A DNA stretch of 64,000 nucleotides from Streptomyces sp. ISL-98. GTDB taxonomy: Bacteria > Actinomycetota > Actinomycetes > Streptomycetales > Streptomycetaceae. The translations under genes were made by a program, and so were the position numbers. Location of the stretch: the NCBI RefSeq assembly GCF_018614055.1, contig NZ_JAGGPB010000034.1, forward strand, positions 306,183-370,182, in the 5' to 3' direction. Under the pieces are notes generated by a model. That model was given only the letters and a program-made list of their open reading frames with translations. It did no database searches and was not told where the DNA came from. Positions 8,295 to 16,601 of this stretch are shown in pieces (the first letter of the stretch is position 1; every line of letters begins with the position of its first letter).

Positions 8295-9338
8295 TTAGGC
8301 TGCTTCCGTCGCCGCGCTGGACGACGCCGTGGTTCCGGTCAGGTGGGATGTGAGCTCGGCCCACGGGTCGGGGGCGGGCTGCATGAGCTGGGCGACGGCC
8401 GCCGCCCACGGGTCCAGGAGCGGCTCGGCCGCAGGGTCCTCGTCGACGGGGGCGGGCGGGGCAGGCTCGGCTGGTACGGCGGCCACCACCTGCTCCACGG
8501 GCTCGGGCTCAACGGGGGCAGGCTCGACGACAACCTGCGCGCGCAGCGCCGCGGCGACTTCCTCGCCGACCAGCGCGCGAATGTCCTCCGTGAGGCCGGT
8601 CGCCTGCTGGGGGCCGGTGTAGCCGTACGCGGTCAGGTCGAACGCGCGGTGCATGTCTGGCTCCGGCGAGCTCTCCTCGGGAGAGGCGGGCGGGGTACCG
8701 GTCTTGGGCACCTGGATGGCCTCATCGGCGAGTCCGGCGTCGACGGCGTCCTCGGGGAGGTACCACGTCTCGGCGCGCATGCGTTCGCGCCACTGTTCGC
8801 GGGTGCCGCCCGCCCTACTGGCGTAGGCGTCAGCGATGTTGTCGCTGATGAGGTCGAGGAGCTCTTCCATCTCGGCCATGTCCGCGGCGTTGCCCATGCA
8901 GAGGCCGGACGCTTCGTGAACCATCATCATCGTGTTGGGGGCCATCTCGATCCGGTCCCCGGCCATGGCGATGACGGAGGCGATCGAGGCGGCGATGCCG
9001 TCGACCTGGATCGTGATGTTCGCCGGGTGGGAGCGGAGCGCGTTGGCGATGGCGATGCCCTCGAACACCGACCCGCCGGGGCTGTTGATCCGGACGCGGA
9101 GGTTCGGCGCCGTGACGCCGCGCAAATCGGCGATGAACTGATCAGCAGTCGCGCCGTACCAGCCGCCGATGTCCTCGTACAGCAGCACCTCGGCCTCGTC
9201 GGAGGACTGGTTGGTGATCCGGTACCAGGGCTGGGGCTCGATACCGTGCTGGGCTCGGAGCTTGTCGGCCTGCTCGCGCTGCTTGGCGAGGAAGCTGTTC
9301 AGGTTGGCGGGCAGCGTGAGGCCCGGCATGCGGCTCAT
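8295..9338 (-). CDS. ClpP-like prohead protease (S14) with Pro/Glu-rich tail
   Basis: The ATG at 9338 overlaps the portal stop (ATGA). Residues ~55-220 form a ClpP-type serine protease: VRINSPGGSVFEGIAIANALR, DGIAASIASVIAMAGD holding the nucleophile Ser, and MMMVHEASGLCMGNA holding the catalytic His. Such enzymes cleave scaffold and capsid N-termini during prohead maturation. The last ~110 residues are Pro, Ala, Glu and Val rich with repeated EPAPVEPEPVEQV-like blocks and then WAAAVAQLMQ and WAELTSHL; this tail may act as an internal scaffold or targeting segment. Confidence 0.93.
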   Translation of the reverse strand: MSRMPGLTLPANLNSFLAKQREQADKLRAQHGIEPQPWYRITNQSSDEAEVLLYEDIGGWYGATADQFIADLRGVTAPNLRVRINSPGGSVFEGIAIANALRSHPANITIQVDGIAASIASVIAMAGDRIEMAPNTMMMVHEASGLCMGNAADMAEMEELLDLISDNIADAYASRAGGTREQWRERMRAETWYLPEDAVDAGLADEAIQVPKTGTPPASPEESSPEPDMHRAFDLTAYGYTGPQQATGLTEDIRALVGEEVAAALRAQVVVEPAPVEPEPVEQVVAAVPAEPAPPAPVDEDPAAEPLLDPWAAAVAQLMQPAPDPWAELTSHLTGTTASSSAATEAA

Positions 9339-10813
9339 TCGTCGTCTCCCGTCTTGCGCCGCTTGACGACCTTGCAGCGGCATTCGTTGCCGTACTCGGC
9401 GCCGACGCACTTCACGTAGCCGGAGCCGCCGGGGTAGTCCCGGTAGGCCGCGGCCCGGTTGCGGTAGGTCTTGCCGTCGTTGTCGGCGCAGGGCTTGCAG
9501 GTGTTGTCGTCGATCTCGGCGACGGCTTCCCACCGCATCGCAGCCTCGATGCCGTCTCCGGTCAGGCCAGCCACCGCAGCCGCCCACCCGTCCGCCGGGC
9601 CTGCTGACTGCGCAGGAGCCGGCCGCCCCGTGTGCGGGATGTCGGGCAGCCCCACCGCGGACAGCGTCCCGGCGGCGTCGAAACCCTGGCTCACCAGGAC
9701 GGCGGCGGCGTTCGCGCGGGCGGTCAGCTCAGCGGAATCGGCTTCGCGGTCGTCGGGGACGGGGTTTTCGTAGTCGAATTCGAGGCCCTCGCCGGTGGGC
9801 CCGTACAGCGGGAGCAGTTGGTGGTTGAGCGCGTCCTTGATTGCTTCGAGGTCTGGGACGCACAGCCAGCGGGCGAACATGACCTCACCGGCGTCGGCGT
9901 TCGCGCGGTTTACGTCGTCGACGGCGCCCAGCATCGGCTTGGGGAAACCAAAAGCTTCGCGAATCACTTCGCGGCTGACGTTGCGGAGCTCGACGAACTG
10001 CATGTCGCGCTGGGTGAACTTGCGGTCTTTCCACGTGCCGTGTTCGAGGATCGCGACCCTGTGGGCGTTGGCGATGCCCTTGTGCTGCTCGTTCCACCTG
10101 TCGCGCAACTCGTTGTACTCGTCGTCGCCCAGGTGGTTGGGGACCTCGATGATTCCGCCGGGCTCCGCGCTGTTGAGGAAGAAGTTGCGGTTCCACTCGG
10201 CCGAGTACCGGACGGCGTCGAGGTCGGTGAGCAGCGCCTGGACCGGGCCTATACCCCGGTACGGGTCGGTGGGGTGCGGGGTCCGAATGAAGATCACGTC
10301 TTCTTTGCGGAGCGCGATCTGCTGCCCGTCCGGCCCGGTGTACATGTACCCGGACAGGAAGTGGTCCGGGTCGGGGACGGGCTCCATACGGTCCGGGCGA
10401 ACCGGCCACATCTCCAGGGGTATGTCGAATCGCTCGTCGCGGGCGATGACCCACCACTGCTCGCCCGTCAGCTGCTTGTGCTGCGCCCCGGCCTCCACGA
10501 ACACGGACTGCGTGTAGAACTCGTTGGGCTTGTTCCACAGGTCCAGCGCCGCGTGCGCGGTGACCTCGACACGGTCCTCCGTCTTGCCGCTCTTCGCCTT
10601 GCGGTACAGGTGCCAGCCAACGCCAGCCTCAGCTTTGGCGGTTCGGTTGACGATGGCGAACAGCGTGCTCACAGAGCCCATGGAGTTCAGCTGGGCGGTG
10701 GCGCCGCGCTGGGAGCCGAAGAGGCTGCGGCCGTAGCTGCGGGTGCGGGATGTGAAGGGGACTGGGGTGGCCGTGGCGCGGTTGCGGAGTGCGCCGAGGA
10801 GGGTTCTGGCCAC
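9335..10813 (-). CDS. HK97-family portal protein with C-terminal Cys-rich domain
   Basis: I start this gene at GTG 10813 (VARTLLGALRNRAT), which has a purine-rich GGAGGGGAGGGG just upstream; longer frames enter Arg-rich nonsense. The 492-residue protein forms the DNA-entry dodecamer: SVSTLFAIVNRTAKAEAGV, LWNKPNEFYTQSVFVEA, DVIFIRTPHPTDPYRGIGP and EWNRNFFLNSAEPGGII are portal signatures. The last ~65 residues (DDNTCKPCADNDGKTYRNR, CVGAEYGNECRCKVV) resemble the end of SPP1 gp7/MuF-type head morphogenesis proteins, so this may be a portal-MuF fragment fusion. It is followed by the overlapping protease gene. Confidence 0.93.
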   Translation of the reverse strand: MARTLLGALRNRATATPVPFTSRTRSYGRSLFGSQRGATAQLNSMGSVSTLFAIVNRTAKAEAGVGWHLYRKAKSGKTEDRVEVTAHAALDLWNKPNEFYTQSVFVEAGAQHKQLTGEQWWVIARDERFDIPLEMWPVRPDRMEPVPDPDHFLSGYMYTGPDGQQIALRKEDVIFIRTPHPTDPYRGIGPVQALLTDLDAVRYSAEWNRNFFLNSAEPGGIIEVPNHLGDDEYNELRDRWNEQHKGIANAHRVAILEHGTWKDRKFTQRDMQFVELRNVSREVIREAFGFPKPMLGAVDDVNRANADAGEVMFARWLCVPDLEAIKDALNHQLLPLYGPTGEGLEFDYENPVPDDREADSAELTARANAAAVLVSQGFDAAGTLSAVGLPDIPHTGRPAPAQSAGPADGWAAAVAGLTGDGIEAAMRWEAVAEIDDNTCKPCADNDGKTYRNRAAAYRDYPGGSGYVKCVGAEYGNECRCKVVKRRKTGDDE

Positions 10814-10833
10814 CGGCCCCTCCCCTCCGCCTG

Positions 10834-11016
10834 CTAGTCGCCGTAGATGCGCCAGTTGAGGACGATCGCGGCGATTCCGGCGGTGATCCATCCGGCGGGC
10901 GCGTAGATCATGTTGGCACCTATTGACAAGAGAATAGCGCCTACCGAGTCCAGCGCCACCGGCATAGCCCTATTCAATTGCCGTGTGACGCTGGGCATAC
11001 GCGGTTTCCGTGCCAT
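10834..11016 (-). CDS. Small membrane protein between terminase and portal
   Basis: This 60-residue protein has a basic N-terminus (MARKPRMPSVTRQ) and one or two hydrophobic segments (ALDSVGAILLSIGANMIY and AGWITAGIAAIVLNW). A start ATG at 11016 and distance from neighbours support translation. The role is unknown. Confidence 0.6.
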   Translation of the reverse strand: MARKPRMPSVTRQLNRAMPVALDSVGAILLSIGANMIYAPAGWITAGIAAIVLNWRIYGD

Positions 11017-11065
11017 CGAGGCCGCCTCATCGTGATCGGATTCGGTTTGTAAGGTACCTACAATC

Positions 11066-11083
11066 CGAGGCTCGCGAGCCTCG
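11066..11083 (-). terminator. Perfect 18-bp palindrome after the large terminase gene
   Basis: CGAGGCTCGCGAGCCTCG touches the large terminase stop and would fold into a tight hairpin on either strand. A second near-palindrome (TGTAAGGTACCTACA, 11048-11062) lies just beyond it. These may terminate the terminase message or mark the start of the portal transcript. Confidence 0.5.
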
Positions 11084-12406
11084 TTACAGCCAGCGGACCC
11101 GCGTCCGGCCCTTCAGGTCCCGGGCCGCGGCCATGTACCGCAGCGCGTCCATGCCGTGATCGTTCTCCTTCGCGGGGGCTTCCTTCAGCCCGCCCGCCGC
11201 GCCGGGCTTGACCGCCCACACGTAGCCGGTGATCTCCTCGGCGGTGCACGTCGGCAGAGACGCAGCCTCCAGCGCCTGGTCGCGTTCGACGAGGGCACCG
11301 CGCACGATGAACAGGCGCGGCTTGCCGTCCGGCTGGACCTTGAGACGGGACTGCACCGCCTGGATCCCATCGGACACGGTCTTGGTCGCGGCCGTCGTTG
11401 ACAGGCCGAGATGCCGCTCCAGCGTGGCCCGGTCCTCCGCATCATGGTCCGCGAAGATCGCGCGCGGCCGGGGCCCCCGGGGTTCCCCCGACGGGTAGTT
11501 GAGCAACTGTTCCTTGATCTGCCTCGCGTGATCCTCGACCAGGCGGCGCGTGAAATACAGCTCGTTGACCAAGTACAGGCGGCCGTCGGGATCTTCCCTC
11601 CAGTCTTGGAAGCAGAAAGGTGCCGTGTACCCGAAGTCGACTGCGGCCCACCTGGTCCACGTGTTGGGGATCTTGAAGGGATCGATCAGGTGGACCGACT
11701 CATCCCACGCTTCATAGATCTGACCCTCGGCAGCAGCCCATGCTCCATCGCGGTAGCGCAGACGACGGACTCCTGTGAGCGCGTCGAGCTTGTCGAGGTA
11801 GTCCTGGCCGCGTTCAGTGAGGGAGCCATCGGAGTTGACGTACGCCGGGTTGTCGCGGTGGCGGGAGATGATCCTTTGCATCGTGCCGCGGTCGGCGCGC
11901 TGCTTCAGCCAGTGGGTCGGATGGGCCGGGTTGGCGGCGCAGACGACCTGCTTGTACGTCGGCGCTGTGCCGCGGAGTCGGGTGATCAGGGTCTCCAGTG
12001 CGAGCTCGCTGACCTCTGTGGCCTCGTCGATCGCGATCCGGTCGAACTCGGAGCTGAGGAACTTCTCTGGCCGGTCAAGCCCGCCAACGAGGATCTCTGA
12101 ACCGTTCGCGTAGCGGTACGCGGCTGGCTGTCGGCTGCTGCCGCCGTACCAGTTGACGATGCCCGCAGCCATGGCGTCCTGCGCCACGGTCCGTTCGAAG
12201 GTGACGAGCGTGGTGCCGGTGAGGGACGCGTGCGTCTGACGGACCAGGAGGGCGCGAAGGCCAGGCACAGCGAGGGCCGCTAGGTGGATCTTGAACAGCA
12301 TCGCCAGCGACTTTCCCGTACCCGCCGGCCCATCGATCAAAATCTCCGTCGAGCGAGAGACTAGGAGGTCCCTGGCCCCTCCTCGCGGCTCGTAACGAAC
12401 GACCAT
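11084..12406 (-). CDS. Terminase large subunit
   Basis: This 440-residue packaging ATPase-nuclease starts at ATG 12406, one base after the HNH gene stop; a longer start at 12433 (MSGGTSVSE extension) is possible. It has Walker A GPAGTGKS at residues 26-33, Walker B with catalytic Glu in RIAIDEATE near 124-131, and RNase H-like nuclease motifs WAAVDFGYTAPF, AIFADHDAEDR and ENDHGMDALRY. It drives DNA into proheads through the portal. The sequence appears complete. Confidence 0.95.
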   Translation of the reverse strand: MVVRYEPRGGARDLLVSRSTEILIDGPAGTGKSLAMLFKIHLAALAVPGLRALLVRQTHASLTGTTLVTFERTVAQDAMAAGIVNWYGGSSRQPAAYRYANGSEILVGGLDRPEKFLSSEFDRIAIDEATEVSELALETLITRLRGTAPTYKQVVCAANPAHPTHWLKQRADRGTMQRIISRHRDNPAYVNSDGSLTERGQDYLDKLDALTGVRRLRYRDGAWAAAEGQIYEAWDESVHLIDPFKIPNTWTRWAAVDFGYTAPFCFQDWREDPDGRLYLVNELYFTRRLVEDHARQIKEQLLNYPSGEPRGPRPRAIFADHDAEDRATLERHLGLSTTAATKTVSDGIQAVQSRLKVQPDGKPRLFIVRGALVERDQALEAASLPTCTAEEITGYVWAVKPGAAGGLKEAPAKENDHGMDALRYMAAARDLKGRTRVRWL

Positions 12407-12407
12407 C

Positions 12408-13064
12408 TCAGACACTGACGTACCGCCTGACATAGGCCGCCGCCGCTTCGAGGCGTTCGGGGTTGTCTCGCATCAGGCCGATGGACCGGTTGCACGGATC
12501 GCACAGGAGCGCCCGGACGCATCGCCCGCAGGACTTGCCGCCGGGGCAGCACGAATGGTCGTGGTCGACGTAGAGGTTCCTGCCGCTCGCATTGGTGCCC
12601 CCGCAGATCGCGCACCCGCCGTCCTGCTTGGTCAGCATCGCCTCGTACTCGCCGATGGTGATGCCGTAGGCGGCCCTGAGCTTCTCGTCCCGCCAGCAGC
12701 GCAGACAGAAGGAGTGGAGCCCGCCCTTGATGCGGGGGTTGGCCATGTAGCCGTCCTCGGGCTTCCATTCGCGGCAGCGGCTGCACTGCTTGCGTCCGTG
12801 TTCGTCCCGGGCGGTCGTGTCGATGTGCGGCCTGAGCGGGCGCAGCTCGTGGCCCTTGAACTTTTGGAGGTAGTGGGCGGTGCAAAGACCGTCGCTTCGT
12901 CGCTGCCGACCACAGTCGTCGAAGGTGCACACCCGGTGGGCCCGAGCAGGGGCTGTGCTTCCTGCTACACCGCAGCGCTTCCATTCCCGGTAGTGGTAGT
13001 CGCAATAGCCCCACGCCGTGTGGGAGCGTACGCATTCGGGCAGGTCACAGCTACGCTGGCCCAT
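12408..13064 (-). CDS. Endonuclease VII-type HNH protein
   Basis: This 218-residue protein starts at ATG 13064 (MGQRSCDLPECVRSH). The N-terminal ~70 residues hold repeated small zinc motifs (CDLPEC, WGYCDYHYREWKRCG, CTFDDCGRQRRSDGLCTAHY). The middle has KQCSRCREWKP and FCLRCWRDEKLRAAYGI, and the C-terminal recombination endonuclease VII core is GCAICGG, LYVDHDHSCC and VRALLCDPCNRSIGLMRDN. HNH proteins beside terminase genes are often needed for DNA packaging or cos cleavage, which is the likely role. The gene ends one base before the terminase start. Confidence 0.88.
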   Translation of the reverse strand: MGQRSCDLPECVRSHTAWGYCDYHYREWKRCGVAGSTAPARAHRVCTFDDCGRQRRSDGLCTAHYLQKFKGHELRPLRPHIDTTARDEHGRKQCSRCREWKPEDGYMANPRIKGGLHSFCLRCWRDEKLRAAYGITIGEYEAMLTKQDGGCAICGGTNASGRNLYVDHDHSCCPGGKSCGRCVRALLCDPCNRSIGLMRDNPERLEAAAAYVRRYVSV

Positions 13065-13189
13065 GAGGGCACCTCTCAGATAGGTGGTCTCCGCGCCCCG
13101 GGACGGCTGCAACCGTCGCCGGGGTTTTGATGCTCTGATTCTACCGTTTCCGCAGCTCAACCGCCGTGCACACTGCAGGAGTTGGGCGG

Positions 13190-13357
13190 TCATGCGCGGC
13201 CCTGCCGGTGGACGCGGTTCTCGCGCGCGAGGAAGTCCCGCAACCACGGCGCGCCGCAGCGGGCTTCCCGGCGCAGGGCCTCGGCGACGGCCTCGCGGTT
13301 GGCGGGGTCGCGAAGCCAGCCAGCGATGTCCTCGGGGGTCGGCCGCGCGGTGGTCAT
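13190..13357 (-). CDS. 55-residue helical phage protein
   Basis: The ATG at 13357 overlaps the stop of the small terminase gene (ATGA), giving a 55-residue product that begins MTTARPTPEDIAGWLRD and is strongly helical and charged (EAVAEALRREARCG). Coupling, codon use and lack of alternatives in the 290-bp gap support it. I do not recognise the family; a role with the terminase or the HNH protein is conceivable. Confidence 0.6.
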   Translation of the reverse strand: MTTARPTPEDIAGWLRDPANREAVAEALRREARCGAPWLRDFLARENRVHRQGRA

Positions 13358-13887
13358 GTGAGGTCCGCGGGGTCGATGCCGACGACCTCGTAGCGGACAC
13401 CGCCGGACAGGCTGATCTTCTTCTCGGCGTCGAGGCCGTGGAGCTTGCGGTACGACTCGCGGATGGCGCGGAGTTCGCGGATCGCGGCGAGCTTCGGCCC
13501 GTCGTCGAGGAGCGGCTGCCCGTCCTCGCCGGTGACGATCCGGCCATGGGACACGGTGACGTGATCGCGCTCAAGGACTTCGAGCGCAGCGACGTACAGG
13601 TCGTCGAGCTGGGCTGCCTCGGAGGCGACGAGCTCGGCGCCGGCCTGTTGGACGACGCCCTTGCGGCACTTGTCGATTGCGCGCCAGGCGTCGGCTTTGT
13701 GGGTGTAGCCGACGGCGTCCGCGATCTGCTGGAGCGTCATGCGGGGGTTGTCGGCCTTGAGGCGGGCGGCCTGGGCGGCGCGTTCGTCGTGGGCGAGGGT
13801 GGTGATGAAGCGCCCTCGGGCGTCTTTGACTCGCCCGGGCGGTGGTGTGGGTCCGTCCGGTACGGGTGGCTCGTTACCGGTGTTCAT
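13354..13887 (-). CDS. Terminase small subunit
   Basis: This 177-residue protein has a Pro-rich N-terminus followed by a helix-turn-helix (MTLQQIADAVGYTHKADAWRAIDKCRK, about residues 50-76), then a long helical region with LDDLYVAALEVLERDHV and AIRELRAIRESYRKLHGLDAEKK. This is the architecture of DNA-recognising small terminases. It is encoded two genes upstream of the large subunit on the same strand, with a hairpin ahead of it. Confidence 0.88.
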   Translation of the reverse strand: MNTGNEPPVPDGPTPPPGRVKDARGRFITTLAHDERAAQAARLKADNPRMTLQQIADAVGYTHKADAWRAIDKCRKGVVQQAGAELVASEAAQLDDLYVAALEVLERDHVTVSHGRIVTGEDGQPLLDDGPKLAAIRELRAIRESYRKLHGLDAEKKISLSGGVRYEVVGIDPADLT

Positions 13888-13917
13888 GGTCTGATGGTAG
13901 CGGCGCTACGCGCGTGG

Positions 13918-13953
13918 GGGCCCGCTCCTGGTTGGTGGCCAGGGGGCGGGCCC
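13918..13953. terminator. Hairpin between the 297-residue protein gene and terminase
   Basis: GGGCCCGC (13918-13925) pairs with GCGGGCCC (13946-13953), with an inner CCTGG/CCAGG stem. It lies between the stop at 13970 and the small terminase start, so it may end the upstream transcript before late transcription begins. Confidence 0.55.
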
Positions 13954-13969
13954 TCAGTCGTGCGCGGGG

Positions 13970-14863
13970 TCAGTCGTCGTCTTGGGTACCGACCCACTCA
14001 ACTCCGGACACCAGCCCGTGGGTCTTGGCGCTGAGCACGCCGGTCGGCGCCCAGCCGTCGGCGATGAACTTCGCGGCGACCTCCTGCGGAACCCAGTGGT
14101 CGCCGCGCGCCGGGTCGGACATCCACGCCGCGAGGTCGTCTGCCGTCGCGTACACGGGGCTGATCGGGGAGCCTTCGCTCACGGTCTCCCAGAGCTGCCA
14201 GCCGTCGCCCGTGGGCGGGTCGGTCGGCTCCCACGCTTCGGCCTCGGCACGCTGCCCTTCGTGCTTCTCGATACCGCTGTGCCCCTGGCAGGTCGGGCAG
14301 GTGTCGTCGATGCCTTCGCGCTCGCAGCGGGCACGGATCACCACGCTCGCGTTGATCCCGTCATGGCCGAAGCCGCCGATGGACCACCCGTTGACCTGTT
14401 CGGCGGTCGGCGTGACGGGCGGCTCCTTTTTCTGCCAGCCGTCCTCGCGACTCCAGGTGTGGGTGAAGTCGTGCAACCGCCCGGCGGCGACGAGTGCGTC
14501 GACGTCGTCCTGCGAGAGGTGGTGGGACCACTGCCCATTGAACAGGTTCGCCAGCCGCTGCGCCTCGCGCACGATGGCCGCTTCCCCGGTCCCGTAGTAG
14601 TCGGGCGCGTTACCGACGTTGCGCTCGGCGAACGCTCGGACGGCCGGGCTGTCGTTCCGCCACGGCGTCGATCCGGTGCTGGCCGGGTCGAACGGCAGCT
14701 TCCCGTACCAGAGGTCGTACAGGTTCTGAGCCTGCGGCGAGTAGCCGCTCTTGCAGTCGGGGCACTTCTCCTCGTCGAACCGATCGGGCATCAGGAAGCC
14801 CTCCCAGACCTTGTTGAGCGGCCAGTCGAAGTCGAGGGGTACGCGGCGGATTTGGCGGCCCAT
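13970..14863 (-). CDS. Conserved-looking phage protein with zinc-finger motifs
   Basis: This 297-residue protein starts MGRQIRRVPLDFDWPL at ATG 14863. It has a first Cys pair (CPDCKSGYSPQAQNLYDLWYG near residue 34), a long middle part (LANLFNGQWSHHLSQDDVDALVAAGRL) and a second zinc motif CPTCQGHSG near residue 190, then EAWEPTDPPTGDGWQLWETVSEGSPISPV. This motif order is widespread in Streptomyces phages without a known activity. It may be an early or middle protein despite sitting next to terminase. Confidence 0.72.
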   Translation of the reverse strand: MGRQIRRVPLDFDWPLNKVWEGFLMPDRFDEEKCPDCKSGYSPQAQNLYDLWYGKLPFDPASTGSTPWRNDSPAVRAFAERNVGNAPDYYGTGEAAIVREAQRLANLFNGQWSHHLSQDDVDALVAAGRLHDFTHTWSREDGWQKKEPPVTPTAEQVNGWSIGGFGHDGINASVVIRARCEREGIDDTCPTCQGHSGIEKHEGQRAEAEAWEPTDPPTGDGWQLWETVSEGSPISPVYATADDLAAWMSDPARGDHWVPQEVAAKFIADGWAPTGVLSAKTHGLVSGVEWVGTQDDD

Positions 14864-14955
14864 GTGGGTTCTCCCGGGATGTGGTGGCGGTTTCAGCGTA
14901 TGTCGGTCACGCCGCGAGGAGGAGCCGCACGGCGAGCTGGTGCGGTGCTGCTCCG

Positions 14956-15438
14956 CTAGTTCGCGGCCCCAGTTGAGCCGCTCCTGTGGTGGCGGGCGCG
15001 CATCCGGCCCCTGGTCTGCTCGATGGTGGGCGCCGTCCACGCGTGCCAGCCGACGCCGTCGGTGTGCTGCCGGGCGTGCGGGCGTTCAGCGAGACGGCAG
15101 TACCGGCAAGCGTCGGGGTCGGCAGGCTGGTTCCTGTCCGGCTGCGCTTCGCAGAGGGGGCAGGGGCAGACGCCCCCGGGGGCGGTGGCGTGGCCGTAGC
15201 CGTTGACGTCGTAGGTGCCGGGCTCGTACCAGAAGGGTGAGGTCTCGCGCGGGTTGTGGCCGGGGCCGCCGTTGGTGTCGAGCTTGTCGATGATGCGGCG
15301 CAGCGTGTCGAAGGCGCAGGCCTCGGAGACGGGGTCGCCGTGGTTGATGACGTGGCCGTTGACGTGCGTCTTGACGCAGCCTGGTGTGCGGGACTTGGTG
15401 ACCTTGAGTTCGCGGCCTCGGTAGGTGGTGCGGATCAT
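14956..15438 (-). CDS. Phage protein of unknown function, Cys-rich
   Basis: This 160-residue protein starts MIRTTYRGRELKVTKSRT at ATG 15438. The N-terminal half is beta-rich (VNGHVINHGDPVSEACAFDTLRRIID); the C-terminal half has Cys pairs (CPCPLCEAQ, CRYCRLAERPHARQH) suggesting a zinc-binding fold. It lies in the same minus-strand run as the SWIM-like gene. Confidence 0.65.
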   Translation of the reverse strand: MIRTTYRGRELKVTKSRTPGCVKTHVNGHVINHGDPVSEACAFDTLRRIIDKLDTNGGPGHNPRETSPFWYEPGTYDVNGYGHATAPGGVCPCPLCEAQPDRNQPADPDACRYCRLAERPHARQHTDGVGWHAWTAPTIEQTRGRMRARHHRSGSTGAAN

Positions 15439-15463
15439 GTGTGGCTCCGATCTGGGAGGAGGG

Positions 15464-15820
15464 TCAGGCGGCGAGGCTGAGGATGTGGGCGGCGATGCGG
15501 TGCTTGCAGGGGTGGAGGCCCTTGATTCCGGCTGGGCAAGAGCAGGCAGTGCGGTGGGCCTTGTAGGTGCGCGATCCGTCGGAGGAGGGGGCGAGGTAGA
15601 TGCCGCTGCGGAGGGGGATGAGGGCGCCCTGTTCGATGAGCTCTTCTGCCTTGGCGATCTGGTGGGGCTTGTACTGGGCGACGATGGCGGCCTTGGCGGC
15701 GGCCTTGACCTTGCGGGTGCAGGTCGGGCCATAGCCGGTGGCGGTGCTCTTGGCGCTGGTCAAGCGACGCCCGCAGCGGAGGCAGTTGGTGTGGTGGTGG
15801 GTGGTGGCTGCGGCGTTCAT
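15464..15820 (-). CDS. SWIM-type zinc-finger protein
   Basis: This 118-residue protein has an N-terminal CLRCGRRLTSAKSTATGYGPTC zinc motif of the DUF6011 kind and a C-terminal SWIM motif (CSCPAG then HPCKH, residues ~93-106). It is preceded by a strong GAGGGGG ribosome site and a control region with palindromes (15840-15924). SWIM fingers bind DNA or proteins; the phage role is unknown. It is the first gene of a leftward transcript that may also include the two genes that follow. Confidence 0.8.
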   Translation of the reverse strand: MNAAATTHHHTNCLRCGRRLTSAKSTATGYGPTCTRKVKAAAKAAIVAQYKPHQIAKAEELIEQGALIPLRSGIYLAPSSDGSRTYKAHRTACSCPAGIKGLHPCKHRIAAHILSLAA

Positions 15821-15839
15821 GTGGTCCCCCTCGTTCGCG

Positions 15840-15924
15840 GTGTCTATTTTCTAGACACTTAGAGAATGGCAGAGGCAGGCGCTGCTGTCTAGTGCATAGA
15901 CGTAACTCGTCTAGGAATCAGACG
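15840..15924. promoter_or_regulatory. Divergent control region with three spaced palindromes
   Basis: Three related inverted repeats lie between divergent genes: GTGTCTATTTTCTAGACAC (15840-15858), TGTCTAGTGCATAGACG (15886-15902) and CGTCTAGGAATCAGACG (15908-15924). All fit TGTCTA-N5-TAGACA with centres 45 and 22 bp apart, roughly whole helical turns. They would suit cooperative binding of a dimeric repressor to both promoters. Confidence 0.75.
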
Positions 15925-15946
15925 CCAACCGTGAGACGATGCCGCT

Positions 15947-16165
15947 ATGACCGACTGGGAGAAACAACTCGGCCGCCGCGCCACAGCCGTCGAACGCGCC
16001 AAGGAAGCACTCGACGCAGACATCGCAGCCGCCCGCCTCGACGGCGCGTCGTTCCGGGACATCGGCAGGTGGGCGAGCGTGAATCACGAGCGGGCGCGCA
16101 GCATCGCCATCCGCATCAACGGAGACTCCCGGACCCGCACCGAGCGCGAGGAGCAGACCGTATGA
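15947..16165 (+). CDS. Small HTH-like protein, first gene of the plus-strand island
   Basis: This 72-residue protein is helical and basic (ATAVERAKEALDADIAAARLDG), with a segment ASFRDIGRWASVNHERARSIAIR that resembles a sigma-4-like helix-turn-helix. It follows three operator-like palindromes directly and could be their ligand. There is no clear Shine-Dalgarno sequence, so translation may be near leaderless. Its stop overlaps the next start by ATGA. Confidence 0.7.
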   Translation: MTDWEKQLGRRATAVERAKEALDADIAAARLDGASFRDIGRWASVNHERARSIAIRINGDSRTRTEREEQTV

Positions 16166-16395
16166 GCGAGACCTGGACCGACCGCAGGCCCATCCTCGGA
16201 TCCGAGGTGCAGATCGGCGACATCGTTTCCATCCCCGGACGCCCAGACGTGACCGTCCGCGAAATCGAGACCAGCTTCGACGGCTGGGTCAAGGTGAACC
16301 CGGGCACTCAGGAGCAGCGGCTGGGGCTTGCCACGCAGTACGTCAAGGTCATCAGGCCGGAGCACCCGGCGAGTACCGAGGAGAAGAACGCATGA
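16162..16395 (+). CDS. Small beta-rich protein, plus-strand island
   Basis: This 77-residue protein (MSETWTDRRPILGSEVQIGD) has a compact strand pattern (GDIVSIPGRPDVTVREIETSFDGWVKV) like a small SH3-type barrel. It is coupled by ATGA on both sides and ends in TEEKNA, a tail shared by its neighbours because the last codons carry the next ribosome site. No family is recognised. Confidence 0.65.
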   Translation: MSETWTDRRPILGSEVQIGDIVSIPGRPDVTVREIETSFDGWVKVNPGTQEQRLGLATQYVKVIRPEHPASTEEKNA

Positions 16396-16601
16396 GTGAG
16401 CAGCCCGACGAGACGCCCGGCGCCCTCGCCCGGATCATGAACATGGAGGGCTGCGGCCAGGTCAAGCGCATCCTGAACCAGGCCATCTACGGCAACGCTG
16501 ACGGGCCCGACCGCGAACGGACACCGGTGAGCGACGAGTTGGCGCGCGCCGTCGATGAAGTACTTGACGGGCCGGAGAACAGCGAGGAGAAGAACACATG
16601 A
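16392..16601 (+). CDS. Small acidic protein, plus-strand island
   Basis: This 69-residue protein (MSEQPDETPGALARIMNM) is helical and acidic with the tail NSEEKNT. It is ATGA-coupled to the genes on both sides. It is one of a set of small proteins of unknown function that run opposite to the surrounding phage genes. Confidence 0.62.
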   Translation: MSEQPDETPGALARIMNMEGCGQVKRILNQAIYGNADGPDRERTPVSDELARAVDEVLDGPENSEEKNT

